Below, in pieces: positions 51,534-60,109 of a stretch of DNA of 64,000 nt. The position numbers were made by a program, and so were the translations under genes. The notes beneath the pieces are model-generated. The model searched no databases and was not told the origin of the DNA. It saw nothing but the letters and a program-made list of their open reading frames with translations. Position 1 is the stretch's first letter. The number at the start of each line of letters is the position of its first letter. This stretch comes from Fibrobacter succinogenes (GTDB lineage: Bacteria > Fibrobacterota > Fibrobacteria > Fibrobacterales > Fibrobacteraceae). The stretch is from positions 1 to 64,000 of the forward strand of contig CACWNW010000009.1 of the NCBI GenBank assembly GCA_902762305.1, in the 5' to 3' direction.

Positions 51534-52336
51534 GAAACCTTAAAGAAGAAGTCCCTCAAAAAAAATATTTCGAAAAAACGGTAAGCGCAGCCGTTCAGAG
51601 GAAAAAAATGGAATCCCCCAAAGCAAGGGATTTGGGACCCTTATATCCTTTTATTATAAGTGGTGGAAAAGTAACGGAGTTGATCTATTTCAGAGAAATA
51701 GAAAATTTTACTCAATATAAATTTAATATTGAACCTCGTTATTTTGGAGATGAATCCAATTATGTTGACAAATTTCAGAAACATATAGACGAAATATTGA
51801 AAGGATCTCCCGAGGCGAAAATTTATTGTGTTTTTGATTGGGACACCATTTATGGGAAAATAAATGGGCAGAGAAAACATAGAAGTTTCGTTTTAGAAAA
51901 TGCACCACTCATAAAAAATAAAACATTGTTTATTTGTAGGAGTATGCCATGCATAGAATATTGGTTCCTACTTCATTTTACCAATGAAATGAAGTTATTT
52001 CCTACTTGTGGGAAAATCACAAAAGCATTATCTTCATATATGCAAAGCTATTTTACCTATAAACAGCCCCAAAGTGAAGCCGCTCGATTGAAAATGGAAC
52101 AAGCTCCAACAAAAAGTACAATTAATTTCAAGAATATACTAAAGGATAAAAATTATCTAGATGATGGCATTTGGGTAAAAAAACTTTGTGAAGACGGGAA
52201 ATTGGAGAATGCTATAAAAAATGCTGAAGAAAATATCACTCAATTACGCAAAATCCATTCTCTAGAAGTGGATCATTCCTTTTCATTTGTTTATTTACCT
52301 TTTAAGAATTATAATGATGATATAAAGCAAAAATAA
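51530..52336 (+). CDS. RloB-like (AbiLii-type) protein
   Basis: 268 residues, ATG overlapping the ATPase stop. RloB family blocks: the first strand FIISGGKVTELIYFREIENF (a variant of the usual GE.TE), the acidic KIYCVFDWDTI and MPCIEYWFLLHFTN, near-equivalent of NPCFELWLLLHF. RloB proteins are thought to have a TOPRIM-like metal-dependent nuclease fold; the Glu and Asp needed are present in TELIYF and FDWDT. It is probably the toxic effector of the pair. Strongly AT-rich. A 388-nt intergenic region follows. Confidence 0.78.
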   Translation: MRNLKEEVPQKKYFEKTVSAAVQRKKMESPKARDLGPLYPFIISGGKVTELIYFREIENFTQYKFNIEPRYFGDESNYVDKFQKHIDEILKGSPEAKIYCVFDWDTIYGKINGQRKHRSFVLENAPLIKNKTLFICRSMPCIEYWFLLHFTNEMKLFPTCGKITKALSSYMQSYFTYKQPQSEAARLKMEQAPTKSTINFKNILKDKNYLDDGIWVKKLCEDGKLENAIKNAEENITQLRKIHSLEVDHSFSFVYLPFKNYNDDIKQK

Positions 52337-52724
52337 AGTAAGGATCCAGAGCATCCCATAAGCAAGATAATGTTTAAGATTCCAGATATGGCTTAGATAA
52401 ATGTCTAAAAAAACAACAAAAGGCCGTTTTATCGTTAGGTGGAAATTAGGGTTGAGATAAGGATATTGGGAAAAATTATAGATATTTCAACATAAAATCT
52501 GTTAAAAATTATAGATTTTTCAATGAAAATAGCGGCAAATCGCGAAAGTTGACGAAATTTCGCTAAAAACGCCGCTTTTCCGTTCGTATTCTGAATATCT
52601 CGATAAAAGTGTATTTTTCCAACACTTTTATCAAGATATTTTTGTATTTGCGCATCATTTTTATCAACAAATTCTCTCCCTTTCCCCATTTTTAATATCT
52701 TTTTGATAAAATAGGACCTTCCCC
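52337..52724. other. AT-rich spacer with a large inverted repeat
   Basis: No convincing gene. Its main feature is an inverted repeat with 19-bp arms (52594-52612 and 52622-52640; one mismatch) around ATTTTTCCA; the arms contain GATAAAAGTGT. TATAGATTTTTCAA-like sequence repeats near 52474 and 52510. A minus-strand frame at 52435-52689 has no recognisable product. Confidence 0.55.
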
Positions 52725-54707
52725 ATGGACAAGATGAAGTTTGAAACTCCCGATATGGCGCAGATGAACGTCGAGAAGATTGCCGCGCTGTTCCCGAATT
52801 GCGTGACCGAAAGCAAGGCCAAGGATGGCAAGCTGAAGAAGGCGGTGAATTTCGATGCGCTCAAGCAGATGCTCGGCGAGAGTGTCGCGGAAGGCGACGA
52901 GTCCTACGAATTTACCTGGGTCGGCAAGCGCGACGCCATGGTAGAAGCCGCGAAACCCATCCGCAAGACGCTGCGCCCCTGCGTGGAAGAATCCAAGAAC
53001 TTCGACACCACCGAGAACCTCTACATTGAAGGCGACAACCTCGAAGCCCTGAAACTCCTGCAAGAAGGCTACCTGGGCAAGGTCAAGATGATATACATCG
53101 ACCCGCCCTACAATACCGGCAACGACTTTATCTACAAAGACGACTTCCGCATGGACAGCGCCAAGTACGCCGAAGAAAGCGGCGCCGTGGACGACGAAGG
53201 AAATCGCATGGTGCAGAATTCCGACAGCAACGGCCGTTTCCATTCCGACTGGTGTTCCATGATTTACAGCCGCCTGCTGCTCGCCCGCAACCTGCTCACC
53301 GACGATGGCGTGATATTCATCAGCATCGACGATAACGAACAAGCGAACCTGAAAAAGATTTGCGATGAAGTTTTTGGAGCATCAAATTATATTGCAAATA
53401 TTGCGGTTATTAACAACTTAAAGGGGCGTAGTGATGACAAATACATTGCAACGGCTCATGAATCTCTTCTGATATTTCATAAAGGAAATTTTATTACAAA
53501 TGGAGTAGCACTCCCTGAAGAATATGATCAAGAGTATAAATTAACTGATAATAATGGGCGTTATCGTCTTCAAGGCTTAAGAAAAAGAGGTGATAGTGCT
53601 AGGCGTGAAGATCGTCCTAACATGTATTATCCTTTTTATTATGATCAAGCTCTTGATACGCTATATTTAGATCCCCATGAGGGAACTATAGAAGTGACGC
53701 CTCATCTTTCAGATGGTTCTGACGGACGTTGGAGATGGGGTGTTGATACGGCTAGAGAACGTTTAAATGAATTAGTTGCTCTGAAAGTTAAGGGGCGAGA
53801 TGAATACGATATTTTCCAAAAAGATTATTTGCCGCAAGAAGGTGTAAAGCGGATAAAACCTAAATCATTTTGGATGGGCTCGGAATTTTCTGCTGAAACA
53901 GGCACATTGGAAGTAAAATCAATTCTTGAAAAGAGAATCTTTGATACACCAAAACCTATTGGTTTGTTGAAATACATCTTAGAGCAAGCTTCAAATGAGG
54001 AATCGGTAATTCTTGATTTCTTCTCTGGCTCAGCAACAACTGCACATGCTGTTATGCAAATGAATGTTGAAGATGGAGGCCATCGCAAATTCATTTTGGT
54101 TCAGCTTCCAGAAAAATGCGATGAAAATTCTGAAGCCGCAAAGGCTGGCTACAAGACCATCTGCGAAATTGGCAAGGAACGCATCCGCCGCGCAGGCGAC
54201 AAAATCCTCGCAGAACAACAAGCCAAAGAAAAATCGGCCGCCGACAAAACGGATCTGTTCGATAGCACAAGCGACAAGCCCGCAACCGCAAAACCGTTGG
54301 ATATTGGTTTCCGCGTCCTGAAAATCGACGACTCCAACATGAAGGACGTCTATTATTCCGCCGGCGAAATCTCCCAGCAAGACCTCGTCGAACAAATCAG
54401 CAACATCAAGGACGGCCGCACCGACATGGACCTCCTCTTCGGCTGCCTCGTCGATTGGGGCGTGCCGCTCTCGCTCCCCATCAAAACCGAAACCATCGAA
54501 AACCTCCAAGTCTATAACGTTAACGACGGCGACCTCGTCGCCTGCTTCGCAAACGACATCCCCGAAGCCGCCATCCGCCAAATCGCAGCTGCCAAGCCCC
54601 TCCGCGCCGTCTTCCGCGATTCCAGCTTCGCCAGCGACTCCGCCAAAATCAACGTTACCGAAATCTTTAAAACAATCAGCCCCAATACAACCGTGAAGGT
54701 GGTGTAA
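52725..54707 (+). CDS. mod: Type III restriction-modification DNA methyltransferase (Mod)
   Basis: 660 residues. Beta-class N6-adenine methyltransferase order: catalytic IYIDPPYNTGND (DPPY at residues 126-129) first, then SAM-binding LDFFSGSATTAHAV near 430. Between them, about residues 205-465, lies the target-recognition region. The C-terminal 200 residues are a Mod-specific tail. It methylates one strand of its site and guides Res cleavage. The DNA from ~53350 to ~54130 is AT-rich while both flanks are GC-rich, so the recognition region was probably exchanged by recombination. The Thoeris-like operon begins 3 nt after the stop, with no promoter of its own visible. Confidence 0.92.
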   Translation: MDKMKFETPDMAQMNVEKIAALFPNCVTESKAKDGKLKKAVNFDALKQMLGESVAEGDESYEFTWVGKRDAMVEAAKPIRKTLRPCVEESKNFDTTENLYIEGDNLEALKLLQEGYLGKVKMIYIDPPYNTGNDFIYKDDFRMDSAKYAEESGAVDDEGNRMVQNSDSNGRFHSDWCSMIYSRLLLARNLLTDDGVIFISIDDNEQANLKKICDEVFGASNYIANIAVINNLKGRSDDKYIATAHESLLIFHKGNFITNGVALPEEYDQEYKLTDNNGRYRLQGLRKRGDSARREDRPNMYYPFYYDQALDTLYLDPHEGTIEVTPHLSDGSDGRWRWGVDTARERLNELVALKVKGRDEYDIFQKDYLPQEGVKRIKPKSFWMGSEFSAETGTLEVKSILEKRIFDTPKPIGLLKYILEQASNEESVILDFFSGSATTAHAVMQMNVEDGGHRKFILVQLPEKCDENSEAAKAGYKTICEIGKERIRRAGDKILAEQQAKEKSAADKTDLFDSTSDKPATAKPLDIGFRVLKIDDSNMKDVYYSAGEISQQDLVEQISNIKDGRTDMDLLFGCLVDWGVPLSLPIKTETIENLQVYNVNDGDLVACFANDIPEAAIRQIAAAKPLRAVFRDSSFASDSAKINVTEIFKTISPNTTVKVV

Positions 54708-54710
54708 ATT

Positions 54711-55670
54711 ATGATTGAATTTCTTAAAGAATGTGGAAGAAAAATTGAAAGAATAAAAATAAATATAGTCGCTATATGTAAAAAGAAGAAAATTGCTTAT
54801 TTCAAATGTCTTTTTGCAACATTAGCTACTGCGTGGTCGGCATTTTGTGCAACGGAATCTATTTATGATTATTTATGGAAATACTTGTCAATAGATTCAT
54901 ATATCAAAATAGAGTCTATTGAATGGTCTGGTTTTTTGCGTTGCTCACTCATTGTAATTGCAGCGTGTGCAATCGCTTGTTTTAGACATCTATACGAACC
55001 TTTTTCGGTTGAATTTCCTATTGTAAATGGGAAAACTATGGTAAGAATTGAATTTGGGGATATTTTTCAAAAGAAAAATGTTGTTGCTATAGGCGTAAAT
55101 AATTTTTTTGATAGTTGTGTAAAACATGATGTAATAAAACCTCCTACATTGCATTGGCAATTGATTACTAATATTTTAAAGGGCGATGCATCAATATTTG
55201 ACAAAGCAGTTGATCCTATTCGAAAACAAGGTGTATGGACGCCAGGGCGGCTTGATACTCCCGATAAGGATTTGAAAAATAAGAAACATAAGTGTGAAAT
55301 TGGCGCTACAGCAATTCTCAATTATGAAGACGTAAAATACGCATGTACAGTTATTTCTGAAATGCCCGATGATTCATTTGTTGCGGAAAGTTCTAATTCT
55401 AAAATTATAGAGGCCACAAGGGAAATGTTGAACGCAGTTCGTGGCATATGCGGTGATAAGGAAATTGCAATTCCAGTATGGGGGACTGGCTTATCAAGGT
55501 GTGTTCTGAATGAAAAACAAATGATTGAGTTGTTGCTGGCTACAATACTTGAAGTTTCAAGTGAAAAAAAGGTATCAGAAGAAATAACAATCGTTGTATA
55601 TAAAGACAAATATGGCGAGATTGATTTGGAATCTCTAAAGAATAAATGGAGCGAACATGGCGTATCGTAA
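54711..55670 (+). CDS. Two-TM macro-like effector, probable type II Thoeris ThsA
   Basis: 319 residues. Two membrane helices (about 30-55, CLFATLATAWSAFCATES; about 78-98, FLRCSLIVIAACAIACF) precede a macro-like domain (DUF6430): VNGKTMVRIEFGDIFQKKNV, VVAIGVNNFFDSC, CEIGATAILNYEDVKYAC, then IAIPVWGTGLSRCVL. This TM-TM-macro layout followed by ThsB-type TIR genes is that of type II Thoeris, where a TIR-made ADP-ribose signal binds the macro domain and the membrane part kills or arrests the cell. The assignment rests on architecture and context. It overlaps the first TIR gene by 14 nt and starts 3 nt after Mod. Confidence 0.75.
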   Translation: MIEFLKECGRKIERIKINIVAICKKKKIAYFKCLFATLATAWSAFCATESIYDYLWKYLSIDSYIKIESIEWSGFLRCSLIVIAACAIACFRHLYEPFSVEFPIVNGKTMVRIEFGDIFQKKNVVAIGVNNFFDSCVKHDVIKPPTLHWQLITNILKGDASIFDKAVDPIRKQGVWTPGRLDTPDKDLKNKKHKCEIGATAILNYEDVKYACTVISEMPDDSFVAESSNSKIIEATREMLNAVRGICGDKEIAIPVWGTGLSRCVLNEKQMIELLLATILEVSSEKKVSEEITIVVYKDKYGEIDLESLKNKWSEHGVS

Positions 55671-56202
55671 TGGAGTGTATGTTGCTTTTAATGGCTGTGG
55701 AACGACGGATCCTGCAGAAAGTGATATTAAATATTTTAATTTAATGAAAGCTTGGGCCGAAAATGAAGATATTGATTTCTCTTTCAGCAACAGTCATGAT
55801 AAAACATATGCTGTAATGGATGACAGTCTAAAAGCAACCTTAAAAGCACGTTTGTTAGAACGAATGCGCAATTCCAAAAGTATGTTGCTTATTGCGACAG
55901 AGAATAGCGCAACGAATCGAGGAATGCTGAATTGGGAAATTGAGCAGGCTGTAGAAACATATGGTTTGCCAATAATTGTTGCTTATGCAGAGTATAAAAA
56001 AATCATGCAACCTCATGAATTGAGTAATCGCTGGCCTAGAAAACTTGCTGAATATATTGCAAATAGCGAGGTGAAAACAATCCATATTGGATTTAAAATG
56101 GATTTGATAAAAAAAGCAATCAACGATTTTTCTTTTGCTAATCAACCCAAATATGTTGTAACTACATACACGAATGAAGTGTATCGTCAATATGGATTAT
56201 AG
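55657..56202 (+). CDS. ThsB-like TIR protein 1
   Basis: 181 residues from ATG at 55657, with GGAG 5 nt upstream inside the preceding gene. ThsB TIR-like features: VYVAFNGCGTTDPAESDIKY, FNLMKAWAENEDIDFSF, SNSHDKTYAVMDDSLKATLK and RMRNSKSMLLIATENSA, with the conserved Glu in NWEIEQAVETYGLPIIVAY (a typical TIR NADase position). It should sense infection and convert NAD into a signal for the macro-like effector. AT-rich. Confidence 0.82.
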   Translation: MAYRNGVYVAFNGCGTTDPAESDIKYFNLMKAWAENEDIDFSFSNSHDKTYAVMDDSLKATLKARLLERMRNSKSMLLIATENSATNRGMLNWEIEQAVETYGLPIIVAYAEYKKIMQPHELSNRWPRKLAEYIANSEVKTIHIGFKMDLIKKAINDFSFANQPKYVVTTYTNEVYRQYGL

Positions 56203-56210
56203 GAGATGGT

Positions 56211-57101
56211 ATGTATAGAGGATATAAAATAAGTATTGATGGATCTTTATTTATTGAACAAGAAAAGACGGGAATGTATTTTCCGCAAATGGTTGATGTT
56301 GATAAATCTGAATATTACGAAGATTTAGGAAGATCGCTTTTTGCAGATGTTGTTAATCAAGCTAATGATTCACTACTTGAATACATTTCGGAAGATGGTT
56401 TTTTAGAAGGTGATGCTATTCAAGATGCTTGGTTTCCCAAGCTAAAAGGCAAATTTGATGTATTTATATCGCATTCTCACAATGATGAGGACTTGGCATT
56501 TGCTTTTGCTGGATGGTTAAATAAAAAATTTAAATTAAGATGTTTTCTAGACAAATATGTTTGGAATAGTGCAGACGGTCTAATAAGGAAACTAGATGAC
56601 TTATGCCGCAGACCTGAAAAAAAAGGCTATGATTATAAAGATCGGAATATGACAACAAGCCAAGTTCATGCAATGCTTACAGCTGCTATAATGCAAGAAA
56701 TTGATGATTGCGACGCTTTGTTCCTTTTAAACACTCCTGAGGCGGTTAATGTAATTGATGAAGTTCATGAATACACGTTGTCCCCTTGGATTTTTTTGGA
56801 AATCGGTTTTAGTAAACTAGTTGAAAAGAAATGGAATAATAAAACACGCCAAAAACTTGCAACGTATTCCGTTACTGCAGAAGCCACTGAAATGCTAATG
56901 GAACTAGATACTTCACATCTGACAGATTTAAACGATGACGAACTGCAAGATTGGCTTGATGTTTGGTTAGAGCAAATAAATGAGATGAAATATGAAGAGA
57001 CTCATAGGTGGGGTAGAAAACCAAAAGAATTAGACCCATTGATTATTCTAGATGGTCAACATAAATTGCCTTCGAAAGGCCCTGAAGCACTATATGATTG
57101 A
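56211..57101 (+). CDS. TIR-domain protein 2 (longer form)
   Basis: 296 residues, AGGAG 7 nt before the ATG. The N-terminal 80 residues are an extra domain without recognised match (YKISIDGSLFIEQEKTGMYF). Residues ~82-220 are a classical TIR-like fold: KFDVFISHSHNDEDLAFAFA, CFLDKYVWNSADGL, DDCDALFLLN and the Glu in SPWIFLEIGFSKL. It differs from the two ThsB-type neighbours, so it may be a second sensor with another trigger rather than a duplicate. The gap to the previous gene is only 8 nt. Confidence 0.78.
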   Translation: MYRGYKISIDGSLFIEQEKTGMYFPQMVDVDKSEYYEDLGRSLFADVVNQANDSLLEYISEDGFLEGDAIQDAWFPKLKGKFDVFISHSHNDEDLAFAFAGWLNKKFKLRCFLDKYVWNSADGLIRKLDDLCRRPEKKGYDYKDRNMTTSQVHAMLTAAIMQEIDDCDALFLLNTPEAVNVIDEVHEYTLSPWIFLEIGFSKLVEKKWNNKTRQKLATYSVTAEATEMLMELDTSHLTDLNDDELQDWLDVWLEQINEMKYEETHRWGRKPKELDPLIILDGQHKLPSKGPEALYD

Positions 57102-57114
57102 TTTGGAATGAAAA

Positions 57115-57678
57115 ATGAATTATCGAACCGGAAATTACGTGGCGTTTTATGTAGATGAACCTTTCTATGAAGGAAATTTAGGCGCTTATGCTTCTTACGA
57201 TTTTTGTTTCTATCAAATGATTAAGACATGGAAAGCGGCTGATCCTGATTTTCATTTTATAAATTCCCATGATAAAACTTATAATGTTAGAGATGGAAGT
57301 TCATGGGAATTGACTTTAAAGCCGAGATTGCATGATCGCTTATTACGTTCAAAAAACATCATTCTGATTTTAAGCAGTCATACTAAATATAGCCGAGCAC
57401 TGCGGGAAGAAATAGACTATGGTATAAATGCATGTGGTCTTCCTGTAATCGTAATATATCCGGATTTCTCTCAAAAAACTGATATTGTAGATTCAAGAGG
57501 AAATTTCTTACCACAAATTACAAATTTATGGAATAAACTCCCAATATTTAGAGATAGTATGGATGATGTCGCGACCGTTCATATTCCATTTCAAAAACAG
57601 CTGTTGAAAAAAGTTTTAAATGACCCGAAATTTACTGTCCAGCATATGGGTGATGGACAATACTTCTTTTCTGTTTAA
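57115..57678 (+). CDS. ThsB-like TIR protein 3
   Basis: 187 residues, the same layout as the first TIR gene: GNYVAFYVDEP, FCFYQMIKTWKAADPDFHF, INSHDKTYNVRDGSSWELT, RLLRSKNIILILSSHT and REEIDYGINACGLPVIVIY. Both share NSHDKTY and the LKxRLxxR segment, yet differ elsewhere, so they are diverged paralogues. Several ThsB genes per locus are normal in Thoeris and widen the range of phages detected. The operon seems to end here, with McrB starting 49 nt later. Confidence 0.82.
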   Translation: MNYRTGNYVAFYVDEPFYEGNLGAYASYDFCFYQMIKTWKAADPDFHFINSHDKTYNVRDGSSWELTLKPRLHDRLLRSKNIILILSSHTKYSRALREEIDYGINACGLPVIVIYPDFSQKTDIVDSRGNFLPQITNLWNKLPIFRDSMDDVATVHIPFQKQLLKKVLNDPKFTVQHMGDGQYFFSV

Positions 57679-57727
57679 GAAGGGAACAATAAAAGGGCCA
57701 AGAACAAATTGAATAAGGATAAAAAAG

Positions 57728-60109
57728 ATGGACGTGTACAAGTCTCAACAACTTTCTGATTTCTTAATGGTCTTCCCTTATGAGAAGGCTTTAGCGATGA
57801 CTTTAGAAGATTATTCCGGCTTGGCAACGGAAAATGACGATTTCTTTTGTCGATGGGTTGAGTTTAAAACAAATAAACTCGGTGGAATTCGTGGTGGCAG
57901 CGCTTACAAATATGGTATTTACCGAATTGGCGGCGAAGTCAAGACGTTGAAATATGGTTTTGTAGATAATGGATATGCTTGGCTTAAAGAGGTTGGGACA
58001 ACATTTGAAGAAGCTTCTAATTATGTATTAACCAATATCAAAAAAGTTATCCAGGCGGCACATGAAGGGCGTTTTGAAGATATAGATGGCATTGAAGGAT
58101 TTTTTGACGTATTTAAATGGAAAGTTGCCTTTTTGTATTCAGAAAAAAAACTAGTTCCTATTTACAAGATAGAATCGTTGAGGTATTTAGCTGCACAGTA
58201 TGGTCTTGAGAATGCTAATGTAGCACCAATATCTGCCCTGCAACGTTTTCTTATAAAACAAAAGCAAGATGAAGAATCTATTTGGGATTTTGGTGACCGA
58301 CTGTGGAAACAATGGGTGAAGTATGATGAAAGAACTCGCTATTACATCGCTCGTCTTTCTTATGATGACAAAATAGAAAGAGCTGTGTCTGAAAAACATT
58401 GGATTACGCAACAACGGTATGGTGTACAAGATAATGCTACCGTAACCAAACTGTTGAAAACGATTAAGAAAATTAAAGAGAACGATATTCTTCTTTTAAC
58501 AAATGGGAAAAAAATTGTCGCGGCGGGTCGAACAAAAGCATTTATAAAAGAAAATGCTGCACACGAAGCGAAATTATCCAAATTTATAGAGAATAGAAAA
58601 CACGAATTCTTTGATTTTAATGGCAATGTATTTTTTGGGGATTGTCCTTGCTACTATGAATCATTAAGTCCAAATAGTGCAACGCAGGATACTTGGGAAC
58701 AGTTCATCAATGTTGAGCAGTGGGATTATTATAATCCCGACTCTGAAGTGACAACGTCAGGACTCAAGCACAAAGTTCGCAATGCTACCGTGCAAAACAC
58801 TATTTTCGAAGTTGATACCGAATGGGGTAAACAAAAATACGAAGAACTCGAAAATAAGGATCCGGAACCAATAGAAGACATTCCAGAGGTTGAGTATATG
58901 GATGAATTGACATCTCTTCTAAAGAAGAAAAAGAATATAATTCTTCAGGGTGCTCCTGGGACAGGTAAAACATACGAAACAGCCGAATTAGCCTTGTCGG
59001 TGATGGATGAACCTATGGCGAAGTCGGATAATCGCGAAGATTTGATGAAGCGCTATCGCGAATTGATTAACGAAAAACGAATTGCTTTTGTCACTTTCCA
59101 TCAAACAATGGATTATGAATCTTTTGTTGAAGGGTTGAAAGCTGTTCCTGTTAAAGATGAAAATGAGAAGGTTATAGGCGGCGTTTCCTATGAACCTAAG
59201 CCAGGAATCTTTAAAATCATATGTGAAAACGCAAGAACTAAGAAAGACGAAGATTTTGATTCTAACTTCGATAAGTATCTACAATCTATAAAGGGATTTG
59301 AAAATAAAAAGACAATTCCCTCATTTTCTGGAAAATTCCAAATAGATGTTTGGTATGATGGTGGTGCTACAATTCAGGTTCGTAGTACAAGATCAACAAT
59401 TCAGGATCCGACGAAATCGCCATCTCCCGTAAATATTGAAAAAATAAAGAATCAAGCAAATGGCGATATTGAACACGGCGAAAACAACTGGCCTCATTAT
59501 GCCAATGCGATTATTGCGGCGGTTCAAAAAGAATATGCTCCTAAAACAGATTCTGATAAGCAACCATATGTGTTGATAATTGATGAAATAAATCGCGGCA
59601 ATGTATCAAAGATTTTTGGCGAATTAATAACGCTTCTTGAACCGGATAAACGAGAAGGTGAGGTAAATGAGGTAAAGGCTAAATTGACATATTCACAATT
59701 GGATTTTACTGTTCCTTCTAATCTATACATTATCGGAACAATGAATACGACAGATCGAAGCGTTGGAACCATTGATTACGCTATTCGTCGCAGATTTGCA
59801 TTCAAAACTTTGGAATCTGATAGAAGTGTTATTCAGGAATGGGATGGATTCGAAGACGAAAATGTTCGCGAAAAATCATTAAAGTTGTTCGATTCTGTCA
59901 AGAAATTCCTTGAAGACAATAAAGTTGATATGGATATCAAGGATATGATGGTCGGCCATAGCTACTTCCTTGCCGAGAATCTGGTTGATTTGGATATGAA
60001 ATGGCAGTATGAAATTCTTCCGTTAATCCAAGAATATTTTAAGGATGGGATTATCAAAACTGAGCCCAAACAGGTTTCTATTCAGGAATTTGTTGATCCA
60101 GTAGAGTGA
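57728..60109 (+). CDS. mcrB: McrB-type GTPase subunit of a type IV restriction system
   Basis: 793 residues, longer than E. coli McrB (459) because of a bigger N-terminus. Residues ~1-210 are an unassigned specificity region; ~215-340 (RAVSEKHWITQQRYGVQDNA, ENDILLLTNGKKIVAAGRTK) look like an EVE/PUA-type modified-base reader; the AAA motor has Walker A GAPGTGKT (408-415), Walker B VLIIDEINRGN near 617 and the McrB signature GTMNTTDRSVGTID near 670. It should bind modified DNA and drive McrC by GTP hydrolysis. Start ATG follows AAGGA. It overlaps mcrC by 1 nt. Confidence 0.9.
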   Translation: MDVYKSQQLSDFLMVFPYEKALAMTLEDYSGLATENDDFFCRWVEFKTNKLGGIRGGSAYKYGIYRIGGEVKTLKYGFVDNGYAWLKEVGTTFEEASNYVLTNIKKVIQAAHEGRFEDIDGIEGFFDVFKWKVAFLYSEKKLVPIYKIESLRYLAAQYGLENANVAPISALQRFLIKQKQDEESIWDFGDRLWKQWVKYDERTRYYIARLSYDDKIERAVSEKHWITQQRYGVQDNATVTKLLKTIKKIKENDILLLTNGKKIVAAGRTKAFIKENAAHEAKLSKFIENRKHEFFDFNGNVFFGDCPCYYESLSPNSATQDTWEQFINVEQWDYYNPDSEVTTSGLKHKVRNATVQNTIFEVDTEWGKQKYEELENKDPEPIEDIPEVEYMDELTSLLKKKKNIILQGAPGTGKTYETAELALSVMDEPMAKSDNREDLMKRYRELINEKRIAFVTFHQTMDYESFVEGLKAVPVKDENEKVIGGVSYEPKPGIFKIICENARTKKDEDFDSNFDKYLQSIKGFENKKTIPSFSGKFQIDVWYDGGATIQVRSTRSTIQDPTKSPSPVNIEKIKNQANGDIEHGENNWPHYANAIIAAVQKEYAPKTDSDKQPYVLIIDEINRGNVSKIFGELITLLEPDKREGEVNEVKAKLTYSQLDFTVPSNLYIIGTMNTTDRSVGTIDYAIRRRFAFKTLESDRSVIQEWDGFEDENVREKSLKLFDSVKKFLEDNKVDMDIKDMMVGHSYFLAENLVDLDMKWQYEILPLIQEYFKDGIIKTEPKQVSIQEFVDPVE

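Noticed and set aside
52435-52689. Minus-strand 84-residue frame in the gap before Mod
   Set aside because: It crosses the large inverted repeat, has no ribosome site and no recognisable domain.
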